A stretch of DNA of 64,000 nucleotides from Bradyrhizobium erythrophlei (GTDB lineage: Bacteria; Pseudomonadota; Alphaproteobacteria; Rhizobiales; Xanthobacteraceae), in the NCBI RefSeq assembly GCF_900142985.1, contig NZ_LT670849.1, positions 6,774,501-6,838,500 of the forward strand, read 5' to 3'. Under the pieces are notes generated by a model. It searched no databases, had not been told where the DNA came from, and saw only the letters and a list, made by a program, of their open reading frames with translations. The translations under genes and the position numbers were made by a program. Position 1 is the stretch's first letter. Each line of letters starts with the position of its first letter. This document shows positions 18,993-27,723 of this stretch, one piece after another.

Positions 18993-20228
18993 TTACGACG
19001 CCGCGCGGTGGCCTTTGTCGTCGAGGCGGGCCAGCAGGGATTGTACGGTATCCTGCGGCATCAGCGTCGCGACCGACACCGTCGGCTCGTTCCGCCGCGC
19101 GCCCTCGTTGTCGTAAGCGGTATGCCGCATGACGCTGAAGAGGCGGCGGGCGATGACATGCGCCGTGCGCAAATCCGTCTCCGCGAACGCGACCAACGCC
19201 GATCCATCGTCCCGGAGCGTTCCGTAATCCATTTGCCGCATCAGCCGGCTGAGCAGCCGCGCGCCGTCGAACTTCGCGCGTGAATTGGCGGGATCGAAAA
19301 CAAAACGCGCCACCGACAAACCGCCGCCTTCGGCGAGTGTCTGGCGAACGGCCGTTGCGAGGTCGCGATCGAATGCGGCTGTCGTCAGCAGGCCCGTCAA
19401 CGGGTCCAGCAGCCCGCCGGCATCGATCGACCGCAGCGCGCGGCTCAAATGGGTTTCGAAGGCGTGCTGGCGGATCAGCGGCAGGGCATTGGCTGCCACA
19501 TAAGCGGGATCGCCGGCAATGACTTCGAGGTTCGGCAACTCGTAGGATGGCACCAGACCCGCAAGGGTCGCCACGACGGGCAAATGGCGAAAGCGCGGAT
19601 CTTCGCCAAGCACCGTCAGGAAGGCATCGGCCACACGGTCGGTAAAGCCTTCGCCGAGCACGACGCCGTCGATATCGCGGGTATTGAGATGTTTGGCGGC
19701 GGCCTCGATGCTCAACGCGCCGACAACGCCCATGCGCTCGCCGAGCGCAACGGAAAGGGCGGGATAGGCGCCGGCGCGTCCAACCAGAAGCACGGTTGCA
19801 TCGCGCACCGGATCGATTTCGGGAATCGCCGTTTTCGTCGCCCGAGCGTCCTGCCGGCGCAGGACGGTCGTGTGGAGAGTTCGAACTCGGAGCGCCGCCC
19901 GCAGACGCGGCAGCAGGCGGTCCCAACTGCCATGTCCTTTCGAGAACGGAATAGCGTTTTCCGGCAAAGTGCCCTTTGGCTCGATCACGAGCAGCGGAAG
20001 ATAGGGCGTGATGTCACCGACCTGTCTGGCGAGCGCGTCGAGTTTGAGGCCGGCACTTTCCGTTGCGGCGGCGAGAACGATCGCCGGATGGAGTTGCGCA
20101 ACCGCAAGCGAAGCCTCGGCCCAGGTCGTCTCAACGACCGGAAACGTCGTGTCCTCGCCAAGGGCGGCCATGAACGCCGGCCGCTTGTCATCGGACACGA
20201 CAATGATCGGACCTTGCTGCATGGACAT
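18993..20228 (-). CDS. Pseudo-receiver protein with degenerate GGDEF domain
   Basis: The 411-residue cytoplasmic protein begins with two receiver-like alpha/beta segments (PIIVVSDDKRPAFMAAL, then ATVLLVGRAGAYPALSVAL). Neither shows a convincing phospho-acceptor Asp set. The C-terminal 150 residues open with LLDPLTGLLTTAAFDRDL, the usual entry to a diguanylate cyclase domain. The active-site GGDEF is absent, and the corresponding region reads MDYGTLRDDGSALVAF. It is therefore probably enzymatically dead in c-di-GMP synthesis and acts as a regulator or scaffold. Its upstream spacer holds two large palindromes. Confidence 0.8.
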   Translation of the reverse strand: MSMQQGPIIVVSDDKRPAFMAALGEDTTFPVVETTWAEASLAVAQLHPAIVLAAATESAGLKLDALARQVGDITPYLPLLVIEPKGTLPENAIPFSKGHGSWDRLLPRLRAALRVRTLHTTVLRRQDARATKTAIPEIDPVRDATVLLVGRAGAYPALSVALGERMGVVGALSIEAAAKHLNTRDIDGVVLGEGFTDRVADAFLTVLGEDPRFRHLPVVATLAGLVPSYELPNLEVIAGDPAYVAANALPLIRQHAFETHLSRALRSIDAGGLLDPLTGLLTTAAFDRDLATAVRQTLAEGGGLSVARFVFDPANSRAKFDGARLLSRLMRQMDYGTLRDDGSALVAFAETDLRTAHVIARRLFSVMRHTAYDNEGARRNEPTVSVATLMPQDTVQSLLARLDDKGHRAAS

Positions 20229-20300
20229 GTGGGATCAACGCTGTTGCCTGGCGCGATCCTAGTTTGGCGGTCTTAATGCCTTGTCAACAAACGGCCGAGG

Positions 20301-20379
20301 CTAGTGGAGTGGATTTGACATTCGCTACCCTGCTGTCCGCGGATCTGTTAGGCGAATGTCAAATCTTAAACTCCACTAG
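20301..20379. repeat. Long imperfect palindrome (IR1)
   Basis: The arms at 20301-20325 and 20352-20379 are reverse complements except for a three-base insertion. They run from CTAGTGGAGT at the outer end to TTGACATTCGC at the inner end. The loop is about 26 bp. The shape suggests a REP- or MITE-like dispersed element, possibly shared with the next palindrome. Confidence 0.75.
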
Positions 20380-20405
20380 AAACATATGTTTGCTGGTGGT
20401 CTTTT

Positions 20406-20458
20406 GATTCTAACATTCGCAAAAGTGCCCGCCGAGCAGGGGTGCGAATGTTAGAATC
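20406..20458. repeat. Perfect 15-bp inverted repeat (IR2)
   Basis: GATTCTAACATTCGC at 20406-20420 is exactly inverted at 20444-20458, around a 23-bp GC-rich centre. Its inner ACATTCGC is shared with IR1, so the two palindromes are probably related. Confidence 0.75.
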
Positions 20459-20471
20459 GGACCGCCAGGGA

Positions 20472-21977
20472 TCAGCCAACGATCGTGCGGTCCCGAAAAG
20501 CTTCCGCCATCAGCGGGTTAAGCCCGAGTTCGGTCAATGCCTCGCGGCCGCGCGCATTGTCCTGGGCGCGTCCGGCGAGACGAAAGCCGCAGAGGCGATC
20601 GGGCAGGGCCGTGAGCAGCGCGCCCTGTCCCAGACGCTTGGCCCATTCCTGAAGATCCTGCGACAGGAAGCGGTAGCCACCAACGGAGACGATGCCCGAT
20701 GGAGGCGACGTGATGCAGATGGCGCCCGAGGAGCGATCGAGGCGCACCGCGTAGCCGGTGTCGGCATAGTCGGGAGGCGCGGGCTGGCTGATCAATGAAT
20801 CGGCTGCCGGAGGCGGGGGTGCATAGGCTGCCACCGTCACCATCGGTCCCCGCAGGGCCAATGTGCCCTTGGGCGTCAGCAGCGTCTCGCCAGCGGTCGC
20901 GGTGCCGGGCACGTCGCGTGGCGCGCCATGCGGCCCCGGCATGATCGGGACCGGCGTGCCATCGGCGGTCCGGCGCGCTGCGAACAGTCCGACCTCGCCG
21001 AATAGATAAACGTCGGTGAACCTTGCATGCTCGGCGGTCCATTGCGAGCTGGAGGCGACCTGTTCCGGCATGCGCCACAGACCGATCACATGGCGCAACG
21101 CCGGCAGGCGTGCGGCCATGTCGGCATCCGTGAGCCGCAGCGCCATTGCGGCTGGCGCCACCAGCGTGTCGCAAGCACATTCGTTGATCTGCCGTTCCAG
21201 CACTTCGCCGTCATAGGGATGATGCAAAGCGAGCGTCCCGCCGGACAGTAGCCAGAGCAGCAGCGACGACGTGATTCCTGCAAAGGAGGTTGGCGCGAAT
21301 GCAGACATCAGCCGCGCGCCCTGGGGTATTCGGCTCTCCAGGAAAACGGCGAGGCCGCCGGCAATCAGGTTGAGGTGGGTGCGTGGCACCGCACGCATGC
21401 CGTCGGCAGTGACGTCGAAGGAGATCAGCGCGGCCTTGCGCCCGTCCTGAACCACGGGACGCTCGGTCAACGATCCATTCCTCAAGGCGAGGTCGAGCGA
21501 GGCCATGCCCTCGGGCAAATCTTCGCCAAAGCCGCAGACATGGCGGATCGAAAACGCCTCGGCGGCGGCGTTCATGGCAAGGTCGGCGTGGCTGACGCCG
21601 TCGATCTTGGCCGAGGTCACGATCGCCCGCGCGCTGGTGCGGTTGAGTGCCGCCGTCAGCTCGGCCTGCCGCCAGAGCTGCGGCAGCAACGCCACGATCA
21701 ATCCGGCACGATGAGCGGCAAGCACCGTCAGCATGAATTCGATCGTGTTCGGTAATTGTACACCGATCACCGAGTTGACCGGCAGGCCGGCTTCGATGAA
21801 ATGGGCAGCCAATGCCGAAATCGCGCGGTCGGCCTGCGCAAACGTCATTCGCCGCGGCGCCTGGCCGGTGATGCGGGCCCTGTTGATGGGATCGATCAAC
21901 GCCAACGCGTCGGGCTGACGCGCCAGGATTCTCTGGAACAATCCGTCGAGCGTTGGCGATACGTGGGTCTGAATCAC
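20472..21977 (-). CDS. AMP-dependent synthetase/ligase-like protein, degenerate
   Basis: The 501-residue protein has the overall fold signature of acyl-CoA/AMP ligases at its N-terminus (MTFAQADRAISALAAHFIEA, then VIGVQLPNTIEFMLTVLAA). The signature loop expected as a TSGTTGxPKG-type motif reads ISFDVTADGMRAVPRTH. In the C-terminal portion, the ADP-binding Tyr-Asp-Thr-Gly survives only as YADTGYAVRL, and no A10 catalytic lysine segment is visible. It may be a non-catalytic paralogue or use altered chemistry. It lies 36 bp downstream of the YejA-like binding-protein gene and may be co-transcribed with it. Confidence 0.75.
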   Translation of the reverse strand: MIQTHVSPTLDGLFQRILARQPDALALIDPINRARITGQAPRRMTFAQADRAISALAAHFIEAGLPVNSVIGVQLPNTIEFMLTVLAAHRAGLIVALLPQLWRQAELTAALNRTSARAIVTSAKIDGVSHADLAMNAAAEAFSIRHVCGFGEDLPEGMASLDLALRNGSLTERPVVQDGRKAALISFDVTADGMRAVPRTHLNLIAGGLAVFLESRIPQGARLMSAFAPTSFAGITSSLLLWLLSGGTLALHHPYDGEVLERQINECACDTLVAPAAMALRLTDADMAARLPALRHVIGLWRMPEQVASSSQWTAEHARFTDVYLFGEVGLFAARRTADGTPVPIMPGPHGAPRDVPGTATAGETLLTPKGTLALRGPMVTVAAYAPPPPAADSLISQPAPPDYADTGYAVRLDRSSGAICITSPPSGIVSVGGYRFLSQDLQEWAKRLGQGALLTALPDRLCGFRLAGRAQDNARGREALTELGLNPLMAEAFRDRTIVG

Positions 21978-22013
21978 GGAAGTCTGTTCGGGTGCGAATC
22001 GGTATCTACGAGC

Positions 22014-23870
22014 CTACTTCGATTGCTGCGCCCGATACCACCAGGTTTCCGGAAGATAGCCTGTCAAAGCTGTGATTCCCGGACGCTCAATCCGATTCCA
22101 CCGCGCGACCCACTGTTCCCGGACATTGAAGATGGGGATGGCGTAGAAGCCCGAGATCAGCACCCGATCGAGCGCGCGCACCGCCGAAACGAACGCGCTG
22201 CGATACCGTGCGGCCAGCATGCCGTTGATCATGGCATCGATCGCCGGATCCCGGGCGCCCATATAGTTTCGCGTGCCCGGGTTGCCGGCCGCTTCGCTGC
22301 CCCAATAAAAGAACTGCTCGTTGCCCGGAGACAGTGACTGATCCCAGCGGTTCTGGATCATGTCGAAATCGTATCCGAGGCGGCGCTGGTCGAACTGCAC
22401 GGCGTCGACCGCGCGGACCTTGGCCTCGATGCCGGCGCGTTTGAGGTCGCGTGAAAACGCCAGCGCGATGCGCTCCTGATCGCGCGTATTCACCAGGATT
22501 TCGAAAGTCAGCGGCGTTCTCGTGGCGCGTTGCCGAAGGATGGTGCCGTCGAGTTCGTAACCTGCCTGCGACAGCAAATTCAGTGCCTCGCGCAAGGATG
22601 TGCGATCGCGCCCCGAGCCGTCGGTGGCCGGCAGACGGTAGGTGCCGTCGAGAATGTCTGGGGGAATCTGCGACGCGTAAGGTTTCAGGAACGCAAGTTC
22701 GCGGTCATCGGCGGCGCGGCCGTCGGCCGAAAGCTCGGAGCCTGCGAAGAAACCCGCGGCGCGGCCATAGAGCCCAAAGAAGTAATTCCGATTGATCCAT
22801 TCGAAATCGAACAGAAGGGTGAGCGCCTGACGGACGCGAATGTCTGCGAAGACAGGCCGCCGGGTGTTGAAGATTAGAAATTCGGACGGCTGCGGTACTC
22901 CGGTCTTGATGGTGTCGCGGATCACCTCTCCGTTGCGCGCGGCCGGAAAATCATATCCGTCGTGCCAGCGCAGCGGCTCCCGCTCGACGCGGAAATCGTA
23001 GAGGCTGCGTTTGAAGGCTTCGAAATGGCCGTTGGCCTCGCGATAGAAATCGAGCCTGATCTCGTCGAAATTCCACAGGCCGCGATTGATCGGCAAATCA
23101 CGTCCCCAATACTCCGGATTGCGTGTCAGCGTCACGCTGACGCCCGGATTGACCGTACTCACGCGATACGGCCCCGAGCCGAGCGGAGCTTTCATCGAGG
23201 TTTCCTCGAAGGTGGCGGAGTTGACGGCGTGCCGGGGCAGGATCGGCATCAAGCCGAGGATCAAGGGCAGTTCGCGATCTTGCGTCCCGCCAAAGTCGAA
23301 CCGCACCGTCAGCGAATCCGGCGCCTCGGCCTTGGCAACTTTCGCATAGTACGAGCGGTAATTGGGGCGTCCCTTGTCGCGCAGCAGCGTCCAGGAGAAC
23401 AGCACGTCGTCCGCGGTGACCGGCTTGCCATCGGAAAAGCGCGCCCGCGGATCGAGGCGAAAGGTGACATAGCTTCTCGCCTCATCGGTCTCGACGCTTC
23501 GGGCAAGCAGGCCATAGAGCGTGAAGGCCTCGTCATAGCCTCGCGCCATCAGGCTCTCGACCACGAATCCCCTGATCTGCGGGACGGCCAATCCCCGCAC
23601 GATCAACGGATTGAGACTGTCGAAGGTCCCTACAAGCCCCTCGACCAGCCGTCCGCCCTTCGGCGCATCGGGATTGACGTAGGGCATATGGGCAAATGTC
23701 GCGGGCTGCGCCGGCTCGCCGTGCATGGCGATCGCATGACTTTCGGCGGCAAAGGCTCGGCCGTGACCGGACGGAGCAGCCCCAACCGCAACCATGCACA
23801 GTGCGGCTGCGATGCATCGATGCGCCGGAATCCACCCATTGGCGCGTCGATTTGATTGGGTCTGGCTCAC
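22014..23870 (-). CDS. ABC transporter periplasmic solute-binding protein, family 5 (YejA-like)
   Basis: This is a peptide/oligopeptide-binding lipoprotein-type receptor of the SBP_bac_5 family. The GTG at 23870 is preferred, with AGGA four bases upstream, giving 618 residues; an ATG at 23993 is possible but adds a basic, unlikely leader. A signal sequence precedes AFAAESHAIAMHGEPAQPA. The mature start MPYVNPDAPKGGRLVEG and the LDPRARFSDGKPVTADDV block are typical of YejA-like proteins. No permease or ATPase genes are adjacent, so its transporter partner must be elsewhere. The next gene on the strand is the AMP-ligase-like gene. Confidence 0.88.
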   Translation of the reverse strand: MSQTQSNRRANGWIPAHRCIAAALCMVAVGAAPSGHGRAFAAESHAIAMHGEPAQPATFAHMPYVNPDAPKGGRLVEGLVGTFDSLNPLIVRGLAVPQIRGFVVESLMARGYDEAFTLYGLLARSVETDEARSYVTFRLDPRARFSDGKPVTADDVLFSWTLLRDKGRPNYRSYYAKVAKAEAPDSLTVRFDFGGTQDRELPLILGLMPILPRHAVNSATFEETSMKAPLGSGPYRVSTVNPGVSVTLTRNPEYWGRDLPINRGLWNFDEIRLDFYREANGHFEAFKRSLYDFRVEREPLRWHDGYDFPAARNGEVIRDTIKTGVPQPSEFLIFNTRRPVFADIRVRQALTLLFDFEWINRNYFFGLYGRAAGFFAGSELSADGRAADDRELAFLKPYASQIPPDILDGTYRLPATDGSGRDRTSLREALNLLSQAGYELDGTILRQRATRTPLTFEILVNTRDQERIALAFSRDLKRAGIEAKVRAVDAVQFDQRRLGYDFDMIQNRWDQSLSPGNEQFFYWGSEAAGNPGTRNYMGARDPAIDAMINGMLAARYRSAFVSAVRALDRVLISGFYAIPIFNVREQWVARWNRIERPGITALTGYLPETWWYRAQQSK

Positions 23871-24091
23871 ACTTTCCTGTACCACAACGGCCCGGTTCCC
23901 ACCGTGACACGCTCCGCGCGACCTCGGCATTGATCTTTTCGTCGGCCTCTGTATGAAGGCGTCCAATTGACCAATCGGGCAGGGGCTTGTCACGCATCCG
24001 CCTCAATTGGCAAGGAGACAGCCGCCAAAATGGCAGGGTTTCAGTGCCTTTAGCGGTTTTCGGCGCTTCCGTTCAGAAAGGGTTTTCCGCA

Positions 24092-24913
24092 ATGAATTTC
24101 CGTATGTTGGCCGCGCCAGCCTGGCCGCATGGGCGCGTTTTCGCCTTGATGGCGGCGACAGCCCTGGGCGCCACGTTCCTTGCGACCGACGTGTGGGCCC
24201 AGGCACCGGCGCCGGCCCCCGCCGCTCCGGCGGCGCCCAAGGCCGCGCCCAAGGCGCCGGCCGCGCCGAAGGCCGCCCAGAAGGCCGCCCCGGCGGCGCC
24301 CGCTCCGGCCCCGCAGGGCGCCCCACCGGCTGCGGCCGGCCAACCGGCTGCCCCGCCCGCAGACCAGCAGGTCCAACTGATTTACGCACCGTGGACGAAG
24401 TTCTGTCTCAAGGGCCAGGACGCCGGCGCCAAGCAAGTCTGCTTCACCGGCAAGGACGGCCGGATCGAGTCCGGTCAGCCGGTCGTTGCCGCCGTCGTGA
24501 TCGAACCGGAAGGCGAGCCGAAGAAGATTCTGCGCGTCACGCTGCCGCTCGGCATGCTGCTCGTTCACGGCACCCGCATCATCGTCGACAGCAATCAGCC
24601 GGCACAGAGCCCGTATGTGATCTGTTTCCAGAACGGCTGCATGTCCGACTATGACGTGACCCCCGAACTGCTCGGCAACATGAAGAAGGGGCAGAACCTC
24701 GTTGTTCAGGCGATCAGCTCCAACGGCCAGCCGGTGACGCTCGCGCTGCCGCTTTCCGATTTCGCCAAGGCCTATGACGGTCCTCCGACCGATCCGAAGG
24801 TGTTCGAGGAGAACCAGAAGAAGCTGCAAGAGGAATTGCAGAAGCGCGCCGAGGAAGCCCGCAAGAAGCTCGAAGCTGGCGGTGGTCAGGCCGCTGCTCC
24901 GGCCGCGAAGTAA
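24092..24913 (+). CDS. Invasion-associated locus B (IalB) family exported protein
   Basis: The ATG at 24092 follows AAAGGG at nine bases and yields 273 residues. A signal peptide ends near TDVWAQ. A 45-residue Ala/Pro/Lys-rich linker comes next, then the IalB domain (about 85-235) with two Cys pairs visible as KFCLKGQDAGAKQVCF and ICFQNGCMSDYDV. A charged helical tail (ENQKKLQEELQKRAEEARKK) ends in an Ala-rich segment. IalB is an erythrocyte-invasion factor in Bartonella, but in rhizobia the family is general and its role is not settled. A strong terminator follows. Confidence 0.85.
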   Translation: MNFRMLAAPAWPHGRVFALMAATALGATFLATDVWAQAPAPAPAAPAAPKAAPKAPAAPKAAQKAAPAAPAPAPQGAPPAAAGQPAAPPADQQVQLIYAPWTKFCLKGQDAGAKQVCFTGKDGRIESGQPVVAAVVIEPEGEPKKILRVTLPLGMLLVHGTRIIVDSNQPAQSPYVICFQNGCMSDYDVTPELLGNMKKGQNLVVQAISSNGQPVTLALPLSDFAKAYDGPPTDPKVFEENQKKLQEELQKRAEEARKKLEAGGGQAAAPAAK

Positions 24914-24937
24914 GTTTTCTCACATCGTGAACAAAAA

Positions 24938-24967
24938 AAGGCGCTCGAACCGAGCGCCTTTTTCTTT
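24938..24967. terminator. Bidirectional Rho-independent terminator
   Basis: A 10-bp stem AAGGCGCTCG / CGAGCGCCTT with a three-base loop is flanked by an A-run on one side and a T-run on the other. It serves the convergent IalB-like and hspQ genes. Confidence 0.9.
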
Positions 24968-24983
24968 TGCAGATTGCGCGAGG

Positions 24984-25316
24984 TCAGTTGAGCGACGGAT
25001 TGCGCGGGCGATAACCGCCGGACTTGTCCTTCACGAAAATCTCGGAGACCTGCGAATGCCGGATCGGCTGGCCTGAGTCGTCGGGCAAAAGATTCTGCTC
25101 CGAGACATAGGCGACGTATTCGGATTCGGAATTTTCCGCGAGCAGATGGTAGAACGGCTGATCCTTGTGAGGGCGGACCTCTTCAGGGATCGACAGCCAC
25201 CATTCCTCGGTGTTGTTGAATTCCGGATCGATATCGAAAATCACGCCACGGAACGAGAAGATCCGGTGGCGGACGATCTGCCCGATCTGGAACTTGGCGG
25301 TACGCGTTTTGATCAT
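24984..25316 (-). CDS. hspQ: Heat shock protein HspQ
   Basis: HspQ (YccV-like, hemimethylated-DNA-binding fold) is a small stress protein that modulates Lon-type proteolysis in enterobacteria. The 110-residue sequence begins MIKTRTAKFQIGQIVRHR and continues with RGVIFDIDPEFNNTEEWW and DQPFYHLLAE, the conserved core. ATG 25316 is chosen because orthologues start at this Met; a start six codons upstream is possible. It is convergent with the IalB-like gene across the shared terminator. Confidence 0.9.
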   Translation of the reverse strand: MIKTRTAKFQIGQIVRHRIFSFRGVIFDIDPEFNNTEEWWLSIPEEVRPHKDQPFYHLLAENSESEYVAYVSEQNLLPDDSGQPIRHSQVSEIFVKDKSGGYRPRNPSLN

Positions 25317-25458
25317 AGCTCGTCGATAGACCATGACGGGGTCCGATGCTAGAGGCTAGCCCGCGAATTAACGTTAGCCACTGATCCCACGCATAGCGGC
25401 AAGTCGGGGCGAACATGACGAAAAGACCCCGCTCAAAGCTCCGATTGACCGCACCTGC

Positions 25459-26412
25459 ATGGCCGACGTTCTCAATCTTGCGCTTCCCTATTTCAGCCTG
25501 ATCTTCATCGGCTTTGTCTGCGGCAGGCTTCGCCGGTTGCCAGAGCAGGGGCTGGCCTGGATGAATTTCTTTTTGCTGTATGTGTCTCTGCCGGCGCTGC
25601 TCTTTGGAATCACTTCAAGGACGCCGTTTGAAGAACTCAACAACCCGCCATTTCTGATTGCGACCACCTGTGGGACGGCGCTCGCGTTCTTTCTCGCCAT
25701 GGGAACCGGGAGGCTGGTCGGAAAAATCTCGTTCCGCGACGCGACGCTCGCCGGACTGGCCGGCGGCTACGGCAATATCGGCTATATGGGTCCGGGGCTC
25801 GCACTGGCGGTTCTCGGCGCCAAGGCTTCCGCGCCGACCGCGCTGATTTTCTGCTGCGACAGCATCTTCCTGTTTTCGATCGTTCCCCTCCTGATCGCCC
25901 TGACCGACCACAGCGAGCACCATTGGCTGCATGCGCTCGGTCTCCTGGTCAAACAGATCGTCCTCAACCCTCTGATCATGTCGGCCTGTGCGGGCGCGCT
26001 CGCAGCCGCATTTCATTTCCATCCACCGGTCGCGATCGACAACACGTTGTCGTTCCTGCAAAACGCCGCCGCCCCGATGGCACTGTTTGTGCTGGGCGTT
26101 ACCGTCGCGCTTCGCCCGTTCGGCCGCGTGCCATGGGAAGTACCTGCGGTGGTCGCGGTGAAGCTTCTCGTCCATCCGCTGATCGTGTTCGCGCTGATGC
26201 TGTTACTCGGCCCATTCCCGAATTCGTGGGCACTCACGGCGGTGCTGATGGCATCGCTGCCGCCCGCATTGAACGTCTTCGTCATCGCCCGTCAGAACGA
26301 CGCCTGGATCGAACCCGCGTCGGTCGCGGTGATGATCGGAACATTTGCATCCGTCATCACACTGACGACGGCGATGTGGATCATTCAGAGCGGACGGCTG
26401 GTGTTTCCGTAG
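25459..26412 (+). CDS. AEC (auxin efflux carrier) family transporter
   Basis: The 317-residue protein is almost entirely hydrophobic, with about ten membrane helices in two halves around a hydrophilic centre. It begins LNLALPYFSLIFIGFVCG, and GYGNIGYMGPGLALAVLG matches the N-terminal repeat of the AEC family. Bacterial members carry dicarboxylates such as malate or malonate; the substrate here cannot be read from sequence. The 3' end overlaps the convergent ubiH-like gene by 32 bp. Confidence 0.88.
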   Translation: MADVLNLALPYFSLIFIGFVCGRLRRLPEQGLAWMNFFLLYVSLPALLFGITSRTPFEELNNPPFLIATTCGTALAFFLAMGTGRLVGKISFRDATLAGLAGGYGNIGYMGPGLALAVLGAKASAPTALIFCCDSIFLFSIVPLLIALTDHSEHHWLHALGLLVKQIVLNPLIMSACAGALAAAFHFHPPVAIDNTLSFLQNAAAPMALFVLGVTVALRPFGRVPWEVPAVVAVKLLVHPLIVFALMLLLGPFPNSWALTAVLMASLPPALNVFVIARQNDAWIEPASVAVMIGTFASVITLTTAMWIIQSGRLVFP

Positions 26413-27634
26413 CGCCGCTGCGGTTGGGTTGAGGCGTGCGCCAGGACGGCGCCAACCCTTCGCGCATGGCGAGCCGCCGCAGCGGTCCGAACGAGCCGAT
26501 CAGATGCAATCCGGCGGCGCGAAGCGACTGCATTGGCAGAAACGCGCTCAACAGCGAGCGGTTCGCCATGTCGACCACAAACGTACGGCTCACAACGTCG
26601 GGCCGCCGTGCGGCAGCATAGCGGCCGAGCGCCGCCGGTGAACCTGGATCTTCGCTTGCGGCCAAAGCATCGCGCACGATTTCAGCGATGTCGGCCGCAT
26701 CACGCAACCCCATATTGAGGCCTTGCGCGCCAATCGGCGGCAGTACGTGCGCGGCTTCACCGACGAGCGCGATCCGGGCCTTGGCAAACGTCGCAGGCTG
26801 TTCGATCGCAAGCGGAAATTGGCTTCGGCCAGGCTCGACCTGCATCTTGCCGAGAACCGAATGCGCGCGCACCTCGGCTGCATCAGACAGCTCCTCGTCA
26901 CTGAGCGCCATCAGACGATCGGCTTCCTTGGGCTCCGATACCCACACCACGCTGGAGCGGTTGCCGGGCAACGGGACAAAAACGCACGGGCCTTGCGGGG
27001 TATGAAATTCGGTTGAAATATTGTGGTGCGGGCGGGAATGGCTGGCATTGAGTGTCAGCGCCGCCTGATGAAGCTCGCGTCGTTTGACCGCAATGCCGGC
27101 GGCCTCGCGACATAGCGAATGCCGGCCGTCAGCGCCGACCACAAGGCGGGCCGAAATCGATCCGCCGCGAGCCAGGTCAATCGCAACGAAATCGTCCGAG
27201 GGGTTGATGGCGACCGCGTCATCGTCGAGCCGGGCGAGGTTGTCGATCGCAGCGGCGCGGGCTTCCAACGCTGCGACCAGCACACGATTCTCGATGTTGT
27301 ATCCGAACACGTCGAGGCCAATTTCATCGCAGGTGAACTTGACCTCCGGCGCCCGTATCAACCTGCCCGTGTCGTCGACCAGCCGCATGGTTCTGAGTTC
27401 GGCCGCCATGTCCCGACAATGCGGCCACACCTCGAGCGCCTGCAAAAAGTCGATCGAACCCCCGAGAAGCGCCGTCGTCCGGTTGTCGCCGTAAGGCAGG
27501 TGCCGGGCGATCAATGCGGTACGTGTGCCCGATTGTGCGATAGCGATCGCGGCCGACAAGCCCGCCGGTCCCGCACCGACCACCGCAACGTCATAGACAG
27601 AAGAATTCCCGTTCATAGCCCTGACATTTGACAT
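26381..27634 (-). CDS. UbiH/UbiF-type FAD-dependent hydroxylase
   Basis: This flavoprotein monooxygenase likely hydroxylates the ubiquinone ring precursor. It has the dinucleotide motif VAVVGAGPAGLSAAIA near the start, the DG motif VVGADGRHSLCREAAG, and the second FAD motif ALVGEAAHVLPPIGAQGLNM. The start is uncertain: ATG 27634 (417 residues) has GCAGGGA touching it, and ATG 27616 or 27646 are alternatives. It is divergent from pcs. Which ubiquinone position it hydroxylates cannot be told from the sequence. Confidence 0.85.
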   Translation of the reverse strand: MSNVRAMNGNSSVYDVAVVGAGPAGLSAAIAIAQSGTRTALIARHLPYGDNRTTALLGGSIDFLQALEVWPHCRDMAAELRTMRLVDDTGRLIRAPEVKFTCDEIGLDVFGYNIENRVLVAALEARAAAIDNLARLDDDAVAINPSDDFVAIDLARGGSISARLVVGADGRHSLCREAAGIAVKRRELHQAALTLNASHSRPHHNISTEFHTPQGPCVFVPLPGNRSSVVWVSEPKEADRLMALSDEELSDAAEVRAHSVLGKMQVEPGRSQFPLAIEQPATFAKARIALVGEAAHVLPPIGAQGLNMGLRDAADIAEIVRDALAASEDPGSPAALGRYAAARRPDVVSRTFVVDMANRSLLSAFLPMQSLRAAGLHLIGSFGPLRRLAMREGLAPSWRTPQPNRSGATETPAVRSE

Positions 27635-27723
27635 TCCCTGCGGCATTTTCAAGCCCGCGTTGGAGATGTGCAAACCGGGCGATTCCTGTTAGCAGTGTCC
27701 GCAAACGGGCGCGCTTTTCACCG

